31,421 nt of DNA from DASUPK01 sp033856335 (GTDB lineage: Bacteria > Actinomycetota > Thermoleophilia > Solirubrobacterales > 70-9): contig JAWVFG010000123.1 of assembly GCA_033856335.1 (NCBI GenBank), positions 1 to 31,421 of the forward strand. The letters run 5' to 3'. The position numbers and the translations under genes were made by a program. Under the pieces are notes generated by a model that searched no databases, was not told the DNA's origin, and saw nothing but the letters and a program-made list of their open reading frames with translations. Position 1 is the stretch's first letter. Each line of letters begins with the position of its first letter. Shown piece by piece: positions 16,296-24,529 of the stretch.

Positions 16296-18704
16296 TCAGC
16301 GGAACGCCGGCATCGGCTGCCGAAGCACACGGTCGACGTGCGCCGGGGGCACCGGCTCGGAGAAGTGAAAGCCCTGCGCGTAGCCGCAGCCGAGCTTGCT
16401 GGCCATCCGCACCTGCTCGTCGGTCTCGACGCCCTCGGCGACCACGCCGATCCCGATCGTGTCCGCCATCTGGCTGACGGCCCGGACGATCGCAGCATCG
16501 TGCGAGCCCTCGGTGAGGTTCTCAACGAAGGACCGATCGAGCTTGATCATCGTGAGGGGCAGACGCTTCAGGTAGCCGAGGGAGGAGAACCCCACGCCGA
16601 AATCGTCGAGCACCAGACGCACCCCGAGCCCGGTGAGCGCATCGAGGCTCCGCTCTACGAATGAGGTCTCGTCGATCAGCGTCGTCTCGGTGAGCTCGAG
16701 CCAGAGGCTCGACGGATCGATTCCGTTCGCATTGACGGAGCCCTCGACGTGAGAGAGGAGGTCCGGGTCCGCGATCTGGCGCGGGGAGAGGTTGACGGCC
16801 ACCGAGACCGGCGCGGAGTCCGGCCTGAGCTGCTGCCAGATGGCCGCCTGGCGACAGGCCTGCTCGATCACCCAGCGTCCGATCGGGACGATCAGGCGCG
16901 ACTCCTCGGCCACGGGGATGAACGCGAGGGGCCCGACCATGCCGCGATCGGGGTGGTTCCATCGCAGCAGCGCCTCCATCGCGACGATCGAGCCGTCGCG
17001 GAGCTTGACCACGGGCTGGTAGTGGAGCTCGAGCTCCTCCCGCTGGATCGCGCGCCGGAGGTCATTCTCGATCTGCATGTGCTCGATCACCCGGGAGCGC
17101 ATGACCTCGTCAAAGATCTCGTAGCCGCCGCGGCCGTGCTCCTTGGCGCGGTAGAGGGCGGAGTCCGCGTCGCGAATCAGCGACTCCGGAGCCTCGGTCC
17201 CCATTCCGATCGCGATCCCCACGCTGGCGCTGACGAAGTGCTCGCGCTCGCGCAGGACGAAGGGCCGTGCGAGCGCCTCCCCGATGCGCTCGGCGATGCG
17301 GGTCGCACCGCGCTCGTTGCCGATGTCCTCGGCAAGCACGGCGAACTCGTCTCCGCCGAACCGGGCAACGGTGTCACCGGGCCGCAGTGCCTGCTCGATC
17401 CTGGGAGCCACCGTGGCAAGGAGCTCGTCGCCCGCGGCGTGCCCGAGGCTGTCGTTGACCACCTTGAACTGGTCCAGGTCGAGGAAGAGCACCGCGATCG
17501 CGGTCTGGCGCCGGGCTGCGACCGAGAGCGCGTGCTGGAGCCGGTCGAGGAAAAGGTTGCGGTTGGGCAGGCCGGTGAGCGGGTCGTGCATCGCCTCGTG
17601 CTGGGTCTGCTCCTCGGTGCGGCGGCGCTCGATCGCGTTGGCGAGGACGTTGGCGATCGCCTGCATGAAGGAGACGTCCTGCTGGCTGAACTCGCGCACC
17701 GTCCGCGAGCCGACGCCCAGGATCCCGTACGGCTCGCCCTTCCCCTTGATCAGGACGATCACGGCGCTCCGCAAGCCCGCCTCGGCCTGCAGGTGGGATT
17801 CCTCGAAGCGGGTCTCGCTGCGCCAGTCGCGGACCACGGTGGGCAGCCCGGTCGCGAGGGCGTAGCCGGATTGAGACCGGTAGCCGGTTGGCGCGGTTGC
17901 CTTGTCGATCTGCTCCTCGGGCAGCCCGATCGCAGAGATCAGAAGCAGCTCGTCGCCGCCTGGAAGGAGCTTCATCACGCCGGCAACGTCGATGTCCAGG
18001 ACCCTGTCGATCAGCTGGGTCGCCTCGTGTGTGAGCCCGTCGATGTCGGTGCCTTCGATTGCCAGCTGGCCGAAGCGCGCGACCTCCATCTGCTGGCGGG
18101 TCTGCATGCGGCTCGACTCCTCGCTGCGCGCCAGGGCGCGCGCCGTTTCAGCCAGCCGCCGCCGTCCGGCGGCCTGGTTGCGCGCCTCCCAGGCGGCGAG
18201 CAGCGCCACGCAGCTGCCCGCGAACAGCCCGAAGCCCGAGAGGGGGAAGCCACCGCCGACGCCGAATGCGAGCGCGAAGACTGCGATCAGCTCAGCGAGG
18301 CCCACCAGGGCGATCGTCCGCGCCGGGTAGGAGAGCGCCGCGAACAGGAAGGGGAGCACCAGGAGCAGCGTGTACGCGCTGTGCGACCCGCCATCCAACC
18401 CTGCGATCGCCGCGATCATGACGAGGTCCGCGATCGACCAGGCGACGAAGAAGACCTCGCAGTAGCGGCTGCGGACGATTCGCTCCAGCGGCAGCGCGCG
18501 CACCAGGGCCACGCTGAGCAGGCCGACCACGGTGATCATCAGGATCAGGAAGCGATGCGGGCGGCTCCAGGTCTCGATGGCGTAGAGGCCGCCACCGATG
18601 CAGACGACCACGGACAGCCAGACGCCGACCTTGACCGACGCGAGGCGGCTCTGGATTTCCTGCTCGCCGGTGTCGCCGGGCCCCGCCGACGCTCTCTCCC
18701 CCAT
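16296..18704 (-). CDS. Membrane GAF-GGDEF-EAL cyclic-di-GMP protein
   Basis: 802 residues from ATG at 18704; the adjoining GTG at 18707 is equally open. Five to six membrane helices lie at about residues 28-175, then a GAF domain (about 215-360), a diguanylate cyclase domain with intact GGDEF near residue 450 and inhibitory-site RxxD (RPGD) exactly five residues before it, and a phosphodiesterase domain. The latter retains EALLRW (near 578), NLSPRQ, the Glu of LTETTLID, DDFGVGFSSL, KLDRSFV and AEGVE. Both domains therefore look catalytically competent, so it may make or degrade c-di-GMP, with the GAF domain or membrane sensor setting the balance. The divergent neighbour is an NTF2-like protein; the STAS gene is downstream. 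Confidence 0.92.
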   Translation of the reverse strand: MGERASAGPGDTGEQEIQSRLASVKVGVWLSVVVCIGGGLYAIETWSRPHRFLILMITVVGLLSVALVRALPLERIVRSRYCEVFFVAWSIADLVMIAAIAGLDGGSHSAYTLLLVLPFLFAALSYPARTIALVGLAELIAVFALAFGVGGGFPLSGFGLFAGSCVALLAAWEARNQAAGRRRLAETARALARSEESSRMQTRQQMEVARFGQLAIEGTDIDGLTHEATQLIDRVLDIDVAGVMKLLPGGDELLLISAIGLPEEQIDKATAPTGYRSQSGYALATGLPTVVRDWRSETRFEESHLQAEAGLRSAVIVLIKGKGEPYGILGVGSRTVREFSQQDVSFMQAIANVLANAIERRRTEEQTQHEAMHDPLTGLPNRNLFLDRLQHALSVAARRQTAIAVLFLDLDQFKVVNDSLGHAAGDELLATVAPRIEQALRPGDTVARFGGDEFAVLAEDIGNERGATRIAERIGEALARPFVLREREHFVSASVGIAIGMGTEAPESLIRDADSALYRAKEHGRGGYEIFDEVMRSRVIEHMQIENDLRRAIQREELELHYQPVVKLRDGSIVAMEALLRWNHPDRGMVGPLAFIPVAEESRLIVPIGRWVIEQACRQAAIWQQLRPDSAPVSVAVNLSPRQIADPDLLSHVEGSVNANGIDPSSLWLELTETTLIDETSFVERSLDALTGLGVRLVLDDFGVGFSSLGYLKRLPLTMIKLDRSFVENLTEGSHDAAIVRAVSQMADTIGIGVVAEGVETDEQVRMASKLGCGYAQGFHFSEPVPPAHVDRVLRQPMPAFR

Positions 18705-18799
18705 CACGCTGGACGTTGCATCGACGATCGCTCCGATAGCTTCCCCGAGCTATGGCGCCGCGTCATCCGCACTAGTGGGGAGATACTGAGGGCCATCAA

Positions 18800-19261
18800 A
18801 TGTACGACCAGCACGACGTCGAGACGCTCGAGCGTCAATTCAACGGAGCGATGGAGGAGGCCGACACCGGTTCGGCGCTGGACGCGGTCAGGCGGATCTA
18901 CGACGAGTTCGACCGAGGCGGCGAGGCCCTGGCGGCGCTGCTTCATCCCGACTTCCAGATCAGGATGGAAACGATCTTCCTCGACGGCAAGGTCTACAAG
19001 GGGCTGCGCGGCTTCGAGAAGTGGCGCGGGGACATGGACGAGCTCTTCCAGTCGGACAGCTTCAAGCCGGAGGGCCTTCGGTCGGCCGCCGACGGCCGCT
19101 GGGTCGTCCTCGGCCGGCTCCAGATCACCCAGAAGGAGAGCGGGGACGAGCTCGACGTGCCGCTCGCGCACGTCCTCGAGCAGCGCGACCGCAAGGTCGC
19201 CAGTTTCACCGCCTACTCCGAGATCTCCGCGGCGCTCGAATCGGTCGGACTCCCTGTGTGA
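18800..19261 (+). CDS. NTF2/SnoaL-like fold protein
   Basis: 153 residues, no signal peptide or membrane segment. Start ATG has GAGGG nearby upstream. The N-terminal helix region is followed by RRIYDEFDRGGEALAALLHPDFQI, then a beta-rich half with YKGLRGFEKW, VVLGRLQIT and VASFTAYSEI, the usual SnoaL-like plan (VRRxxDAFNxxD...LxPDxxW...GxxxFRxW). The family includes polyketide cyclases, isomerases and many proteins of unknown role; no catalytic residues can be assigned. It is divergent from the c-di-GMP gene and ends at a strong terminator. Confidence 0.75.
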   Translation: MYDQHDVETLERQFNGAMEEADTGSALDAVRRIYDEFDRGGEALAALLHPDFQIRMETIFLDGKVYKGLRGFEKWRGDMDELFQSDSFKPEGLRSAADGRWVVLGRLQITQKESGDELDVPLAHVLEQRDRKVASFTAYSEISAALESVGLPV

Positions 19262-19309
19262 ACACCCCATGGCAATAGTTTCGGCCTGAATGGACGCCGA
19301 CTTGACTAG

Positions 19310-19337
19310 CGAACGGGCCCCTGTCGGGGCCCGTTCG
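19310..19337. terminator. Strong stem-loop terminator between convergent genes
   Basis: CGAACGGGCCCC and GGGGCCCGTTCG pair perfectly (12 bp) around the loop TGTC. It lies 48 bases after the NTF2-like stop and between two convergent genes, so it can serve both strands. The T-tract is poor (TTGGGGG), although an eight-T run occurs at about 19401-19408, 15 bases from the end of the facing gene. Confidence 0.7.
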
Positions 19338-19422
19338 TTGGGGGATGTATGGAGCGCTGTCACCTTCGCGGCCACAGAGCCGCCGCCGGATCAACGCCGT
19401 TTTTTTTGTTGGACGAGTCTTG

Positions 19423-19947
19423 TTAGGAGCTCGAGCCGCTCGAGCTGGTCCCTGAGTTGTTGCTCTGGCTCTGGTTCTGGCCCCGCTGCTGGCCCGGGGT
19501 CCCAGGCGGGGGTCCGCACCCAAGCGTGCCGATCTGCGGAGGGCCGGCGTTCTGCATGCCCGCGGGCAGCTTGTCCTTGCAGGCCTCATAGGCCTTCTGA
19601 AGCTTCTGCTGGTCGGCGGCGGTTGGGGGCTTTGGTGGCCCGGTGCTCGGATCGACGCGCATCGGCGGACCGGGTGCGCCGTTGTCCTCCATGCACTGAC
19701 GGAACTCGTCCATCTTCTTGCGATCCGCCTCAGAGAGGTTCGGGCCGCCCATCACCGTCGCGCCCGCCGCTCCGCCGGGGGGCGCAGGCATCGAGAATGT
19801 CTGAGTGCCCGTCCCGCCGCCGGTGCTGCTGCCGCTGTCGGCGAGCGAAACCGCCGCAAAACCGACCGCCGTGATCCCGGCCGCCACCAGCGATAGTCCC
19901 AGGGGGCCGAGCCGGATCGTGAAGCTTCGTCTCCTCTTCTCCTTCAT
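19423..19947 (-). CDS. Small secreted or membrane-anchored protein with paired-cysteine motif, function unknown
   Basis: 174 residues from ATG at 19947, with AGGAG five bases upstream; an open extension of 17 codons lacks a site. An Arg/Lys-rich start (KEKRRR) and a hydrophobic stretch at about residues 14-36 form a signal peptide or anchor. The rest is Gly/Pro-rich with two single-cysteine motifs, EFRQCMEDNGAPGPP and AYEACKDKLPAG, and a low-complexity Gln/Asn/Ser tail. Motifs of the CMRxNGxP...ACxxxLP kind recur in actinobacterial exported proteins, often near efflux ABC transporters, but none is beside this gene. A disulphide between the two cysteines is plausible. It lies 84 bases downstream of the desaturase gene on the same strand. 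Confidence 0.72.
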   Translation of the reverse strand: MKEKRRRSFTIRLGPLGLSLVAAGITAVGFAAVSLADSGSSTGGGTGTQTFSMPAPPGGAAGATVMGGPNLSEADRKKMDEFRQCMEDNGAPGPPMRVDPSTGPPKPPTAADQQKLQKAYEACKDKLPAGMQNAGPPQIGTLGCGPPPGTPGQQRGQNQSQSNNSGTSSSGSSS

Positions 19948-20031
19948 CACCACTCCTGTCCGTCTGGTCCCGGTCTGACCGGGCTCACGGACCATCAAGC
20001 CAGCTGGGCCTGAGAGGAGGCTGAGACGAGG

Positions 20032-20955
20032 CTAAGAAGCGGCTTGAACTTCGGGCGGCGTGGCTTCCCTCGTGCCTACGGCCTTGGCCGCCTGGCGCTC
20101 GGGCGCGATCCTGATCACGTTCCAGGCGAGTCCGACCCGCTCCATCGCGCGGATCACCAGCGCCGAGGGATCGAGCTCCCAGCGGCGCAGCCCGTGCTCG
20201 GCCGAGCGCGGGAAGGCGTGATGGTTGTGATGCCAGGACTCGCCGAGCGAGGGGAGGGCGAGCCAGAAGACGTTGGTGGAGCGATCCTCGACCTCGAATC
20301 TGCGGGTCCCCAGGAAGTGGCAGACGGAGTTGACGCTCCAGGTGATGTGGTGGACGAAGAAGATCCGCACCAGCCCGCCCCAGAGCAGCCCGGTGGCCGC
20401 CCCGACCCATGTGCCGGTGATCAGGAACCCCGCGAGGGCCGGGATCGCCAGCCCGAGGTAGACGAGGCTGACGAACCGCCGGTTGATCATCCTCATGCCG
20501 CGGTCCTCGTAGAGGTCGGGGGCGTAGCGCTTCCAGTCGGCGCGGCCGTGCTCCGAGAGCAGCCAGCCCATGTGGGCGTGCCAGAGGCCCTGGAGGACGC
20601 CGATCACGCCCTCACCGTGCCCGACGTGTGGGCTGTGCGGGTCACCCTCGACGTCGGTATGGGCGTGATGCTTGCGGTGATCGGCGACCCAGGCGATCAC
20701 GGATCCCTGGACCGCCATCGAGCCGAGGCCGGCAAAGACGTATTCCGTGAGCTTGTGGGTACGGAACGAGCGGTGGGTGAGCATCCGGTGGTAACCCACC
20801 GTGATCCCCGCGGCGGTGATCACATACATCACCGCGAACAGAGCCAGGTCGTGCCAGCTCACCACGCTGCCCCAGAGCAGCACGATCGCCGCCAGCGTGG
20901 CGAGGAAGGGCACCACCATGGCGCCGAGATTGGCGATCTTGGCCGCTCGGTTCAT
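20032..20955 (-). CDS. Membrane fatty-acid (acyl-CoA) desaturase
   Basis: 307 residues. The three histidine boxes of the di-iron desaturases are intact: HRMLTH (His56-His61), HRKHH (His93-His97) and HHNHH (His242-His246). Hydrophobic hairpins lie at about residues 10-50, 70-90 and 165-200. This is the delta-9 stearoyl-CoA desaturase type, which puts a cis double bond into saturated acyl chains using oxygen and an electron donor; no fused cytochrome b5 or ferredoxin domain is present. It is divergent from a PucR-type regulator, with inverted repeats in the gap, so its expression is probably controlled by that regulator to tune membrane fluidity or acyl supply. Confidence 0.93.
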   Translation of the reverse strand: MNRAAKIANLGAMVVPFLATLAAIVLLWGSVVSWHDLALFAVMYVITAAGITVGYHRMLTHRSFRTHKLTEYVFAGLGSMAVQGSVIAWVADHRKHHAHTDVEGDPHSPHVGHGEGVIGVLQGLWHAHMGWLLSEHGRADWKRYAPDLYEDRGMRMINRRFVSLVYLGLAIPALAGFLITGTWVGAATGLLWGGLVRIFFVHHITWSVNSVCHFLGTRRFEVEDRSTNVFWLALPSLGESWHHNHHAFPRSAEHGLRRWELDPSALVIRAMERVGLAWNVIRIAPERQAAKAVGTREATPPEVQAAS

Positions 20956-20981
20956 GCAGTCAGAGTAGGCACGAGGGGCCG

Positions 20982-21011
20982 CAAAGAGTTAGTCTGAATG
21001 CCAACTCTTTG
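20982..21011. promoter_or_regulatory. Perfect 9-bp inverted repeat between desaturase and PucR-type regulator
   Basis: CAAAGAGTT (20982-20990) and AACTCTTTG (21003-21011) are perfect inverted copies around a 12-bp spacer. The 21-bp centre-to-centre distance is about two helical turns, as expected for a dimeric regulator. It sits in a short AT-rich island 27 bases upstream of the desaturase start. Confidence 0.65.
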
Positions 21012-21020
21012 ACTTGTTTC

Positions 21021-21038
21021 TTGTCATATAGATGACAA
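21021..21038. promoter_or_regulatory. 7-bp inverted repeat overlapping the regulator start codon
   Basis: TTGTCAT-ATAG-ATGACAA; the right arm contains the ATG at 21032. Different sequence from the neighbouring 9-bp repeat. Binding here would block the regulator's own start region, so autoregulation is plausible. No Shine-Dalgarno precedes this ATG. Confidence 0.5.
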
Positions 21039-22240
21039 AAATCCCCCGATCAGAGCCCTGGCACGCACTGCCCCCCGAGCTGGCCGACGCGATCGAGCCG
21101 GAGCTGCCCGAGGCGACCGAGGAGATCCTGGCGACCATCGCTCGTGAGGTCCCCGAATATGCCCGCCCGCTGGAGGGCGCCTTCGGCGTGGCCATGGGGA
21201 CGGGCGTGAGCGAGGCCCTGCGGCAGTTCGTGGGCCTGATCCGTGACCCCGAGGCCGGTAGGGATCCCGGCCGAGACGTCTACGTCGGGCTCGGACGCGC
21301 AGAGCTGCGCGAGGGTCGCACCCTCGATGCTCTCCAATCCGCGTACCGGGTTGGCGCCCGGGTCGCGTGGCGCCGGGTGTCAGCCGCCGCTCGCCGCCAG
21401 GGAGCCGACCCGGAGGAGCTTGGTCTGCTCGCCGAGGCGATCTTCGCCTACATCGATGAGCTCTCGGCGGACTCGGTCGAGGGATACGCCCAGGCCCAGC
21501 GCGAGCAGGAGGGCGAGCGCCAGCGCCGGCGCCGCGAGCTCCTCGGGCTGCTCCTTCGCGAGCAGCCGGCCGAGGAGTCGGAGATCCAGTCCGCGGCGCA
21601 GGAAGCAGGGTGGAGGCTGCCGCGGAGCGCGGCGCCGCTCGCGGTGGCCGAGGCCGACATCGCCCGCGTCGGCCGTCGCCTTGCCGCCGATGCACTGGTC
21701 GCCTCTGTGGGGGGCGTCGGCTGCGCCCTCGTCTCGGGAGCCGCAGATCCGAGCGGCAGGGCCGAGCTCGAGCGCGCGACCGAGGGCATCACGTCGGCAC
21801 TCGGGCCGACCGTTCCGCGCTCCGAGCTGGCTGGCGCCTGGTCGCTCGCGTCGGCGGCCCTGCGCGCGCTCGAGGCCGGCGCGATCCACGTGGAGGGACT
21901 GACCCTTGCGGAGGATCACATTCCGGAGCTTCTGCTCTTCGAATCGGGTGGCCTCGCGGAGCGGCTCGCGGAGCGGCGGCTGGCCCCGCTCGACGAGCTC
22001 ACCCCGGCCGGCCGAGCGCGGATGGAGGAGACGGCCCTCGCGTTCGTCCAGCACGGCGGCAATGCCGCCGCGATGGCACGGGCTCTCCATCTGCACCCGC
22101 AGACGATTCGCTACCGCCTCGGGCGCCTCCGCGAGCTCTTCGGCGACTCGCTCGCCGACCCCGATGCGCGCTTCGAGCTCGAGCTCGCGCTCAGGTCTCG
22201 GTCGGCTGGTCTGGATCGATCTCGGGCAGCTCGAGGCTGA
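21032..22240 (+). CDS. PucR/CdaR-type transcriptional regulator
   Basis: 402 residues. The C-terminal PucR helix-turn-helix is clear at about residues 335-390: FVQHGGNAAAMARALHLH, then PQTIRYRLGRLRELFG and a final helix ARFELELALRSR. The N-terminal ~130 residues are helical and resemble the RsbRD-like region found in many actinobacterial PucR proteins (EVPEYARPLEGAFG...LREGRTLDALQSAYRVGARVAW). A less conserved middle domain follows. The ATG at 21032 has no ribosome site, suggesting a leaderless transcript. Divergent from the desaturase, which it likely regulates. Its last 50 bases overlap the 3' end of the opposite-strand histidine kinase. Confidence 0.87.
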   Translation: MTKIPRSEPWHALPPELADAIEPELPEATEEILATIAREVPEYARPLEGAFGVAMGTGVSEALRQFVGLIRDPEAGRDPGRDVYVGLGRAELREGRTLDALQSAYRVGARVAWRRVSAAARRQGADPEELGLLAEAIFAYIDELSADSVEGYAQAQREQEGERQRRRRELLGLLLREQPAEESEIQSAAQEAGWRLPRSAAPLAVAEADIARVGRRLAADALVASVGGVGCALVSGAADPSGRAELERATEGITSALGPTVPRSELAGAWSLASAALRALEAGAIHVEGLTLAEDHIPELLLFESGGLAERLAERRLAPLDELTPAGRARMEETALAFVQHGGNAAAMARALHLHPQTIRYRLGRLRELFGDSLADPDARFELELALRSRSAGLDRSRAARG

Positions 22241-23723
22241 CCACCGCCCCGCCGTCCTCGGCGTTCGAGGCCCGGGCGGCGCCCTCGTTCTCCTCCGCCA
22301 CCCGCTGCACGATCGCCAGCCCCAGCCCGGAGCCGGGCTTGCCGCGTGCGTCGTCGGCGCGCCAGAACCGGTCGAAGACCTTGTCAAGATCGGCGGCGGG
22401 AAATCCCGGGCCGTGGTCCCGGACCGTGACCTTGCCGTCACCGACCTCGACGTCGATCTTGCCGCCCTCCGGGCTCCACTTGCCGGCGTTGTCGAGCATG
22501 TTCGAGATCGCCCGGCCGAGGCGCTGGGGATCGGCGTTGACGATCGACGGACGGAGCCGCTCTTCGAAGTGCATGTCACGAGCCCGCCGCTGGGCCCGCT
22601 CGATCGCATCGCGCGTGAGCTCGTCAAGCGCGACGTCCTGGCGCGCGATCGCGTCCTGTCCCGGAGCCCGAGCGAGCTCGACGACATCGCCAACGAGCTC
22701 GGTCATCTCCTCGAGCTCCTGGGTGACGTCCGCGACCAGCCGCTTGCGCTCATCGGGGTCGAGCTTCTCGGTGCGCCCGAGCGTCTCGATGTTGGTTCGG
22801 AGGGTGGCGAGCGGTGTGCGCAGCTCGTGTGACGCGTCCGCGACGAGGCGGCGCTGGGCCGCCTCGGAGCGCTCGAGCGCGGCCATCATCTCGTTGAAGC
22901 TGGCGGCGAGCCGGCCGAGCTCATCCTCGCCGCGGACCTCGATGCGGTGGGTGAGGTCGTGGGTTCGGGCGACCTCCTCCGCCGCGTCCGACACCTCTCC
23001 CGCGGGTGCCAGCGCGGTTCGAGCTACGAATGGCCCCAGGGCGGCGGCCAGCGCGATGCCGCCGGCGCTGACCGCGGCCAGGATGATGATCAGGGTGTCG
23101 AGGGTGTGGTTCGTGTCAGTGAGGGAGTGGGCGACCTGGATCGCCCCGCCCGTGGGGAGCGGTTGGGTGAGGACCCGCAGCGGCGTCCCCTGATCGTTGA
23201 TGTCGCTGAAGGAAGCGCTCCCGCCGCTGGTCGCGAGTGCCCGGTCCGTCGCCGAGACCGGGATCTTGAGCTGAGAGTCGGTGTCGTTGAGCACGGTCCC
23301 AGTGGGCCCGAGCAGCTGCACGATGGACGGCGGCGCGCCTGGGCCGGGTGGCGGAACCGCCGTCCGCAGGAATTTCCCGCCACCGGTGCGAAGCTGGGCG
23401 GACTTCGGGGCTTTCCCGCCCTTGGGCGGCTGCAGCCCAAAGAGCGGAGCCGGCTGCCCTTTCTTTCCCGAGACGCTCACTCCCGCCTGCGCCGAGCCTG
23501 CGCTTGGCGAGCCGGCCGGAAGGGCGCCCTCTTGCGAGCCGAAGAACACCGGACCGGTCTGGTCCGCGCGCTGTGAGACCACGTCCGCCTGGTGGCGCAG
23601 GTCTTTGTCGATGTCGCCCGTGAGACGGTCGCGGACGAGGGTGTAGACGAGCCCTGAGGCGAGCAGGACGGCGAACGCCACGGCGAGGGCGGAGAGCAGC
23701 GCCAGCCGGCGTCGAAGGCTCAC
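22191..23723 (-). CDS. Sensor histidine kinase, MprB/HAMP type
   Basis: 510 residues. Membrane helix at residues 7-29, an extracytoplasmic region of about 180 residues rich in Gly, Pro and Lys, and a second helix at about 209-230. A HAMP domain follows (PFVARTALAPAGEVSDAAEEVART). H-box ASHELRTPLATLR has phospho-acceptor His299; the N-box MLDNAGKWSP and G-boxes DHGPGFP and GSGLGLAIVQ are intact. It phosphorylates the upstream, overlapping MprA-like regulator. Likely senses an envelope condition; the signal cannot be read from sequence. Its 3' end overlaps the convergent PucR-type gene by 50 bases. Confidence 0.92.
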   Translation of the reverse strand: MSLRRRLALLSALAVAFAVLLASGLVYTLVRDRLTGDIDKDLRHQADVVSQRADQTGPVFFGSQEGALPAGSPSAGSAQAGVSVSGKKGQPAPLFGLQPPKGGKAPKSAQLRTGGGKFLRTAVPPPGPGAPPSIVQLLGPTGTVLNDTDSQLKIPVSATDRALATSGGSASFSDINDQGTPLRVLTQPLPTGGAIQVAHSLTDTNHTLDTLIIILAAVSAGGIALAAALGPFVARTALAPAGEVSDAAEEVARTHDLTHRIEVRGEDELGRLAASFNEMMAALERSEAAQRRLVADASHELRTPLATLRTNIETLGRTEKLDPDERKRLVADVTQELEEMTELVGDVVELARAPGQDAIARQDVALDELTRDAIERAQRRARDMHFEERLRPSIVNADPQRLGRAISNMLDNAGKWSPEGGKIDVEVGDGKVTVRDHGPGFPAADLDKVFDRFWRADDARGKPGSGLGLAIVQRVAEENEGAARASNAEDGGAVVSLELPEIDPDQPTET

Positions 23724-24391
23724 TTCTCGCGCAGCGAGTAACCGACTCCGCGGACCGTCTGGATCAACCGCGGCTCGCCGCTCTCCTCGGTCTTGCGGCG
23801 GAGGTAGCCGATGTAGACCTCGAGCGAGTTTGATCGAGGCCCGAAGTCATAGCCCCAGACGGCCTCGAAGAGCTGCGACCGGGTGAGCACCAGTCGCGGA
23901 TGGCGCAGCATGTGCTCGAGCAGGGAGAACTCGGTCTTGGTCAGCTCGACCTCCCGGTCCCCGCGCTTCACCTCCCGGGTGGCGGGGTTCAGGGTCAGAT
24001 CGGCGTAGCTCACCTCCTCCGTCGGCTCGCCGTTCGTCCGTCGCAGCAGGGCCCGCAGGCGAGCCAGCAGCTCCTCGAGGGCGAATGGCTTGACGACGTA
24101 GTCGTCAGCCCCCGCGTCGAGGCCGTCGACGCGGTCCTGGACGGCATCCCTGGCGGTCAGCATGAGGATGGGAGTGCGGTCACCGCGCGCTCGCAGCTCG
24201 CGGGACACCGAGAGCCCGTCCCGCTTCGGCATCAGGACGTCCAGGACGATCGCGTCGAGTGGAGCTTCGGCGATGGAGGCGAGGGCCTCGTCGCCGTCCG
24301 CGGCGACCTCGACCTCGTAGCCCTCGAGCTTCAGCGCGCGCTCGAGCGCCCGGCGGAGCTGCGGTTCGTCGTCTACGACCAGTACTCGCAC
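23720..24391 (-). CDS. OmpR-family response regulator, MprA-like
   Basis: 223 residues. Receiver: VVDDEPQLRRALERAL, Asp51 in IVLDVLMPKRDGL, the Thr of MLTARD and DDYVVKPFALEELLARLRALLRR. Winged-helix output: LTKTEFSLLEHMLRHP, LTRSQLFEAVWGYDFG, SNSLEVYIGYLRRKTE, RGVGYSLREK, all typical of MprA. Four-base overlap with the kinase gene gives translational coupling. It is divergent from an unrecognised membrane protein whose promoter region it may control. Confidence 0.93.
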   Translation of the reverse strand: MRVLVVDDEPQLRRALERALKLEGYEVEVAADGDEALASIAEAPLDAIVLDVLMPKRDGLSVSRELRARGDRTPILMLTARDAVQDRVDGLDAGADDYVVKPFALEELLARLRALLRRTNGEPTEEVSYADLTLNPATREVKRGDREVELTKTEFSLLEHMLRHPRLVLTRSQLFEAVWGYDFGPRSNSLEVYIGYLRRKTEESGEPRLIQTVRGVGYSLREK

Positions 24392-24529
24392 GAGTCCATG
24401 CTGGCGCGATCGCCTAAGAGATGTATGAGAGGCGACTCAGGCGAGCCGAGCCATGCCGGCGACCCTACATCAGTCGAGAAAACTTGCCCAGGGCTCGGAC
24501 AATGGGCCAAATTTGCCGATACCCCCGTC
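24392..24529. promoter_or_regulatory. Divergent promoter region of the MprA-like regulator and membrane protein
   Basis: 138 bases between divergent starts. TCGCCT (24410-24415) and AGGCGA (24430-24435) are inverted copies 14 bases apart, and a short GGCGA-rich direct repeat follows. No clear ribosome site precedes the plus-strand ATG. Candidate autoregulatory site of the MprA-like protein, weakly supported. Confidence 0.3.

Noticed and set aside
16260..16312. GTTCCGCT occurring twice on the minus strand at the end of the GGDEF-EAL gene.
   Set aside because: One copy is part of the coding end; an 8-bp direct repeat of this composition is expected by chance.
16749..19289. Plus-strand open frame of about 846 codons.
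   Set aside because: Antisense to the GGDEF-EAL gene; charged, low-complexity composition and no recognisable domain, and it runs on through the NTF2-like gene in another frame.
20044..20997. Plus-strand open frame opposite the desaturase.
   Set aside because: The minus strand encodes all three desaturase histidine boxes; the plus frame shows no domain.
23900..24529. Upstream extension of the bitopic membrane protein frame.
   Set aside because: It is antisense to the MprA-like gene; the signal-anchor sequence begins right at ATG 24530.
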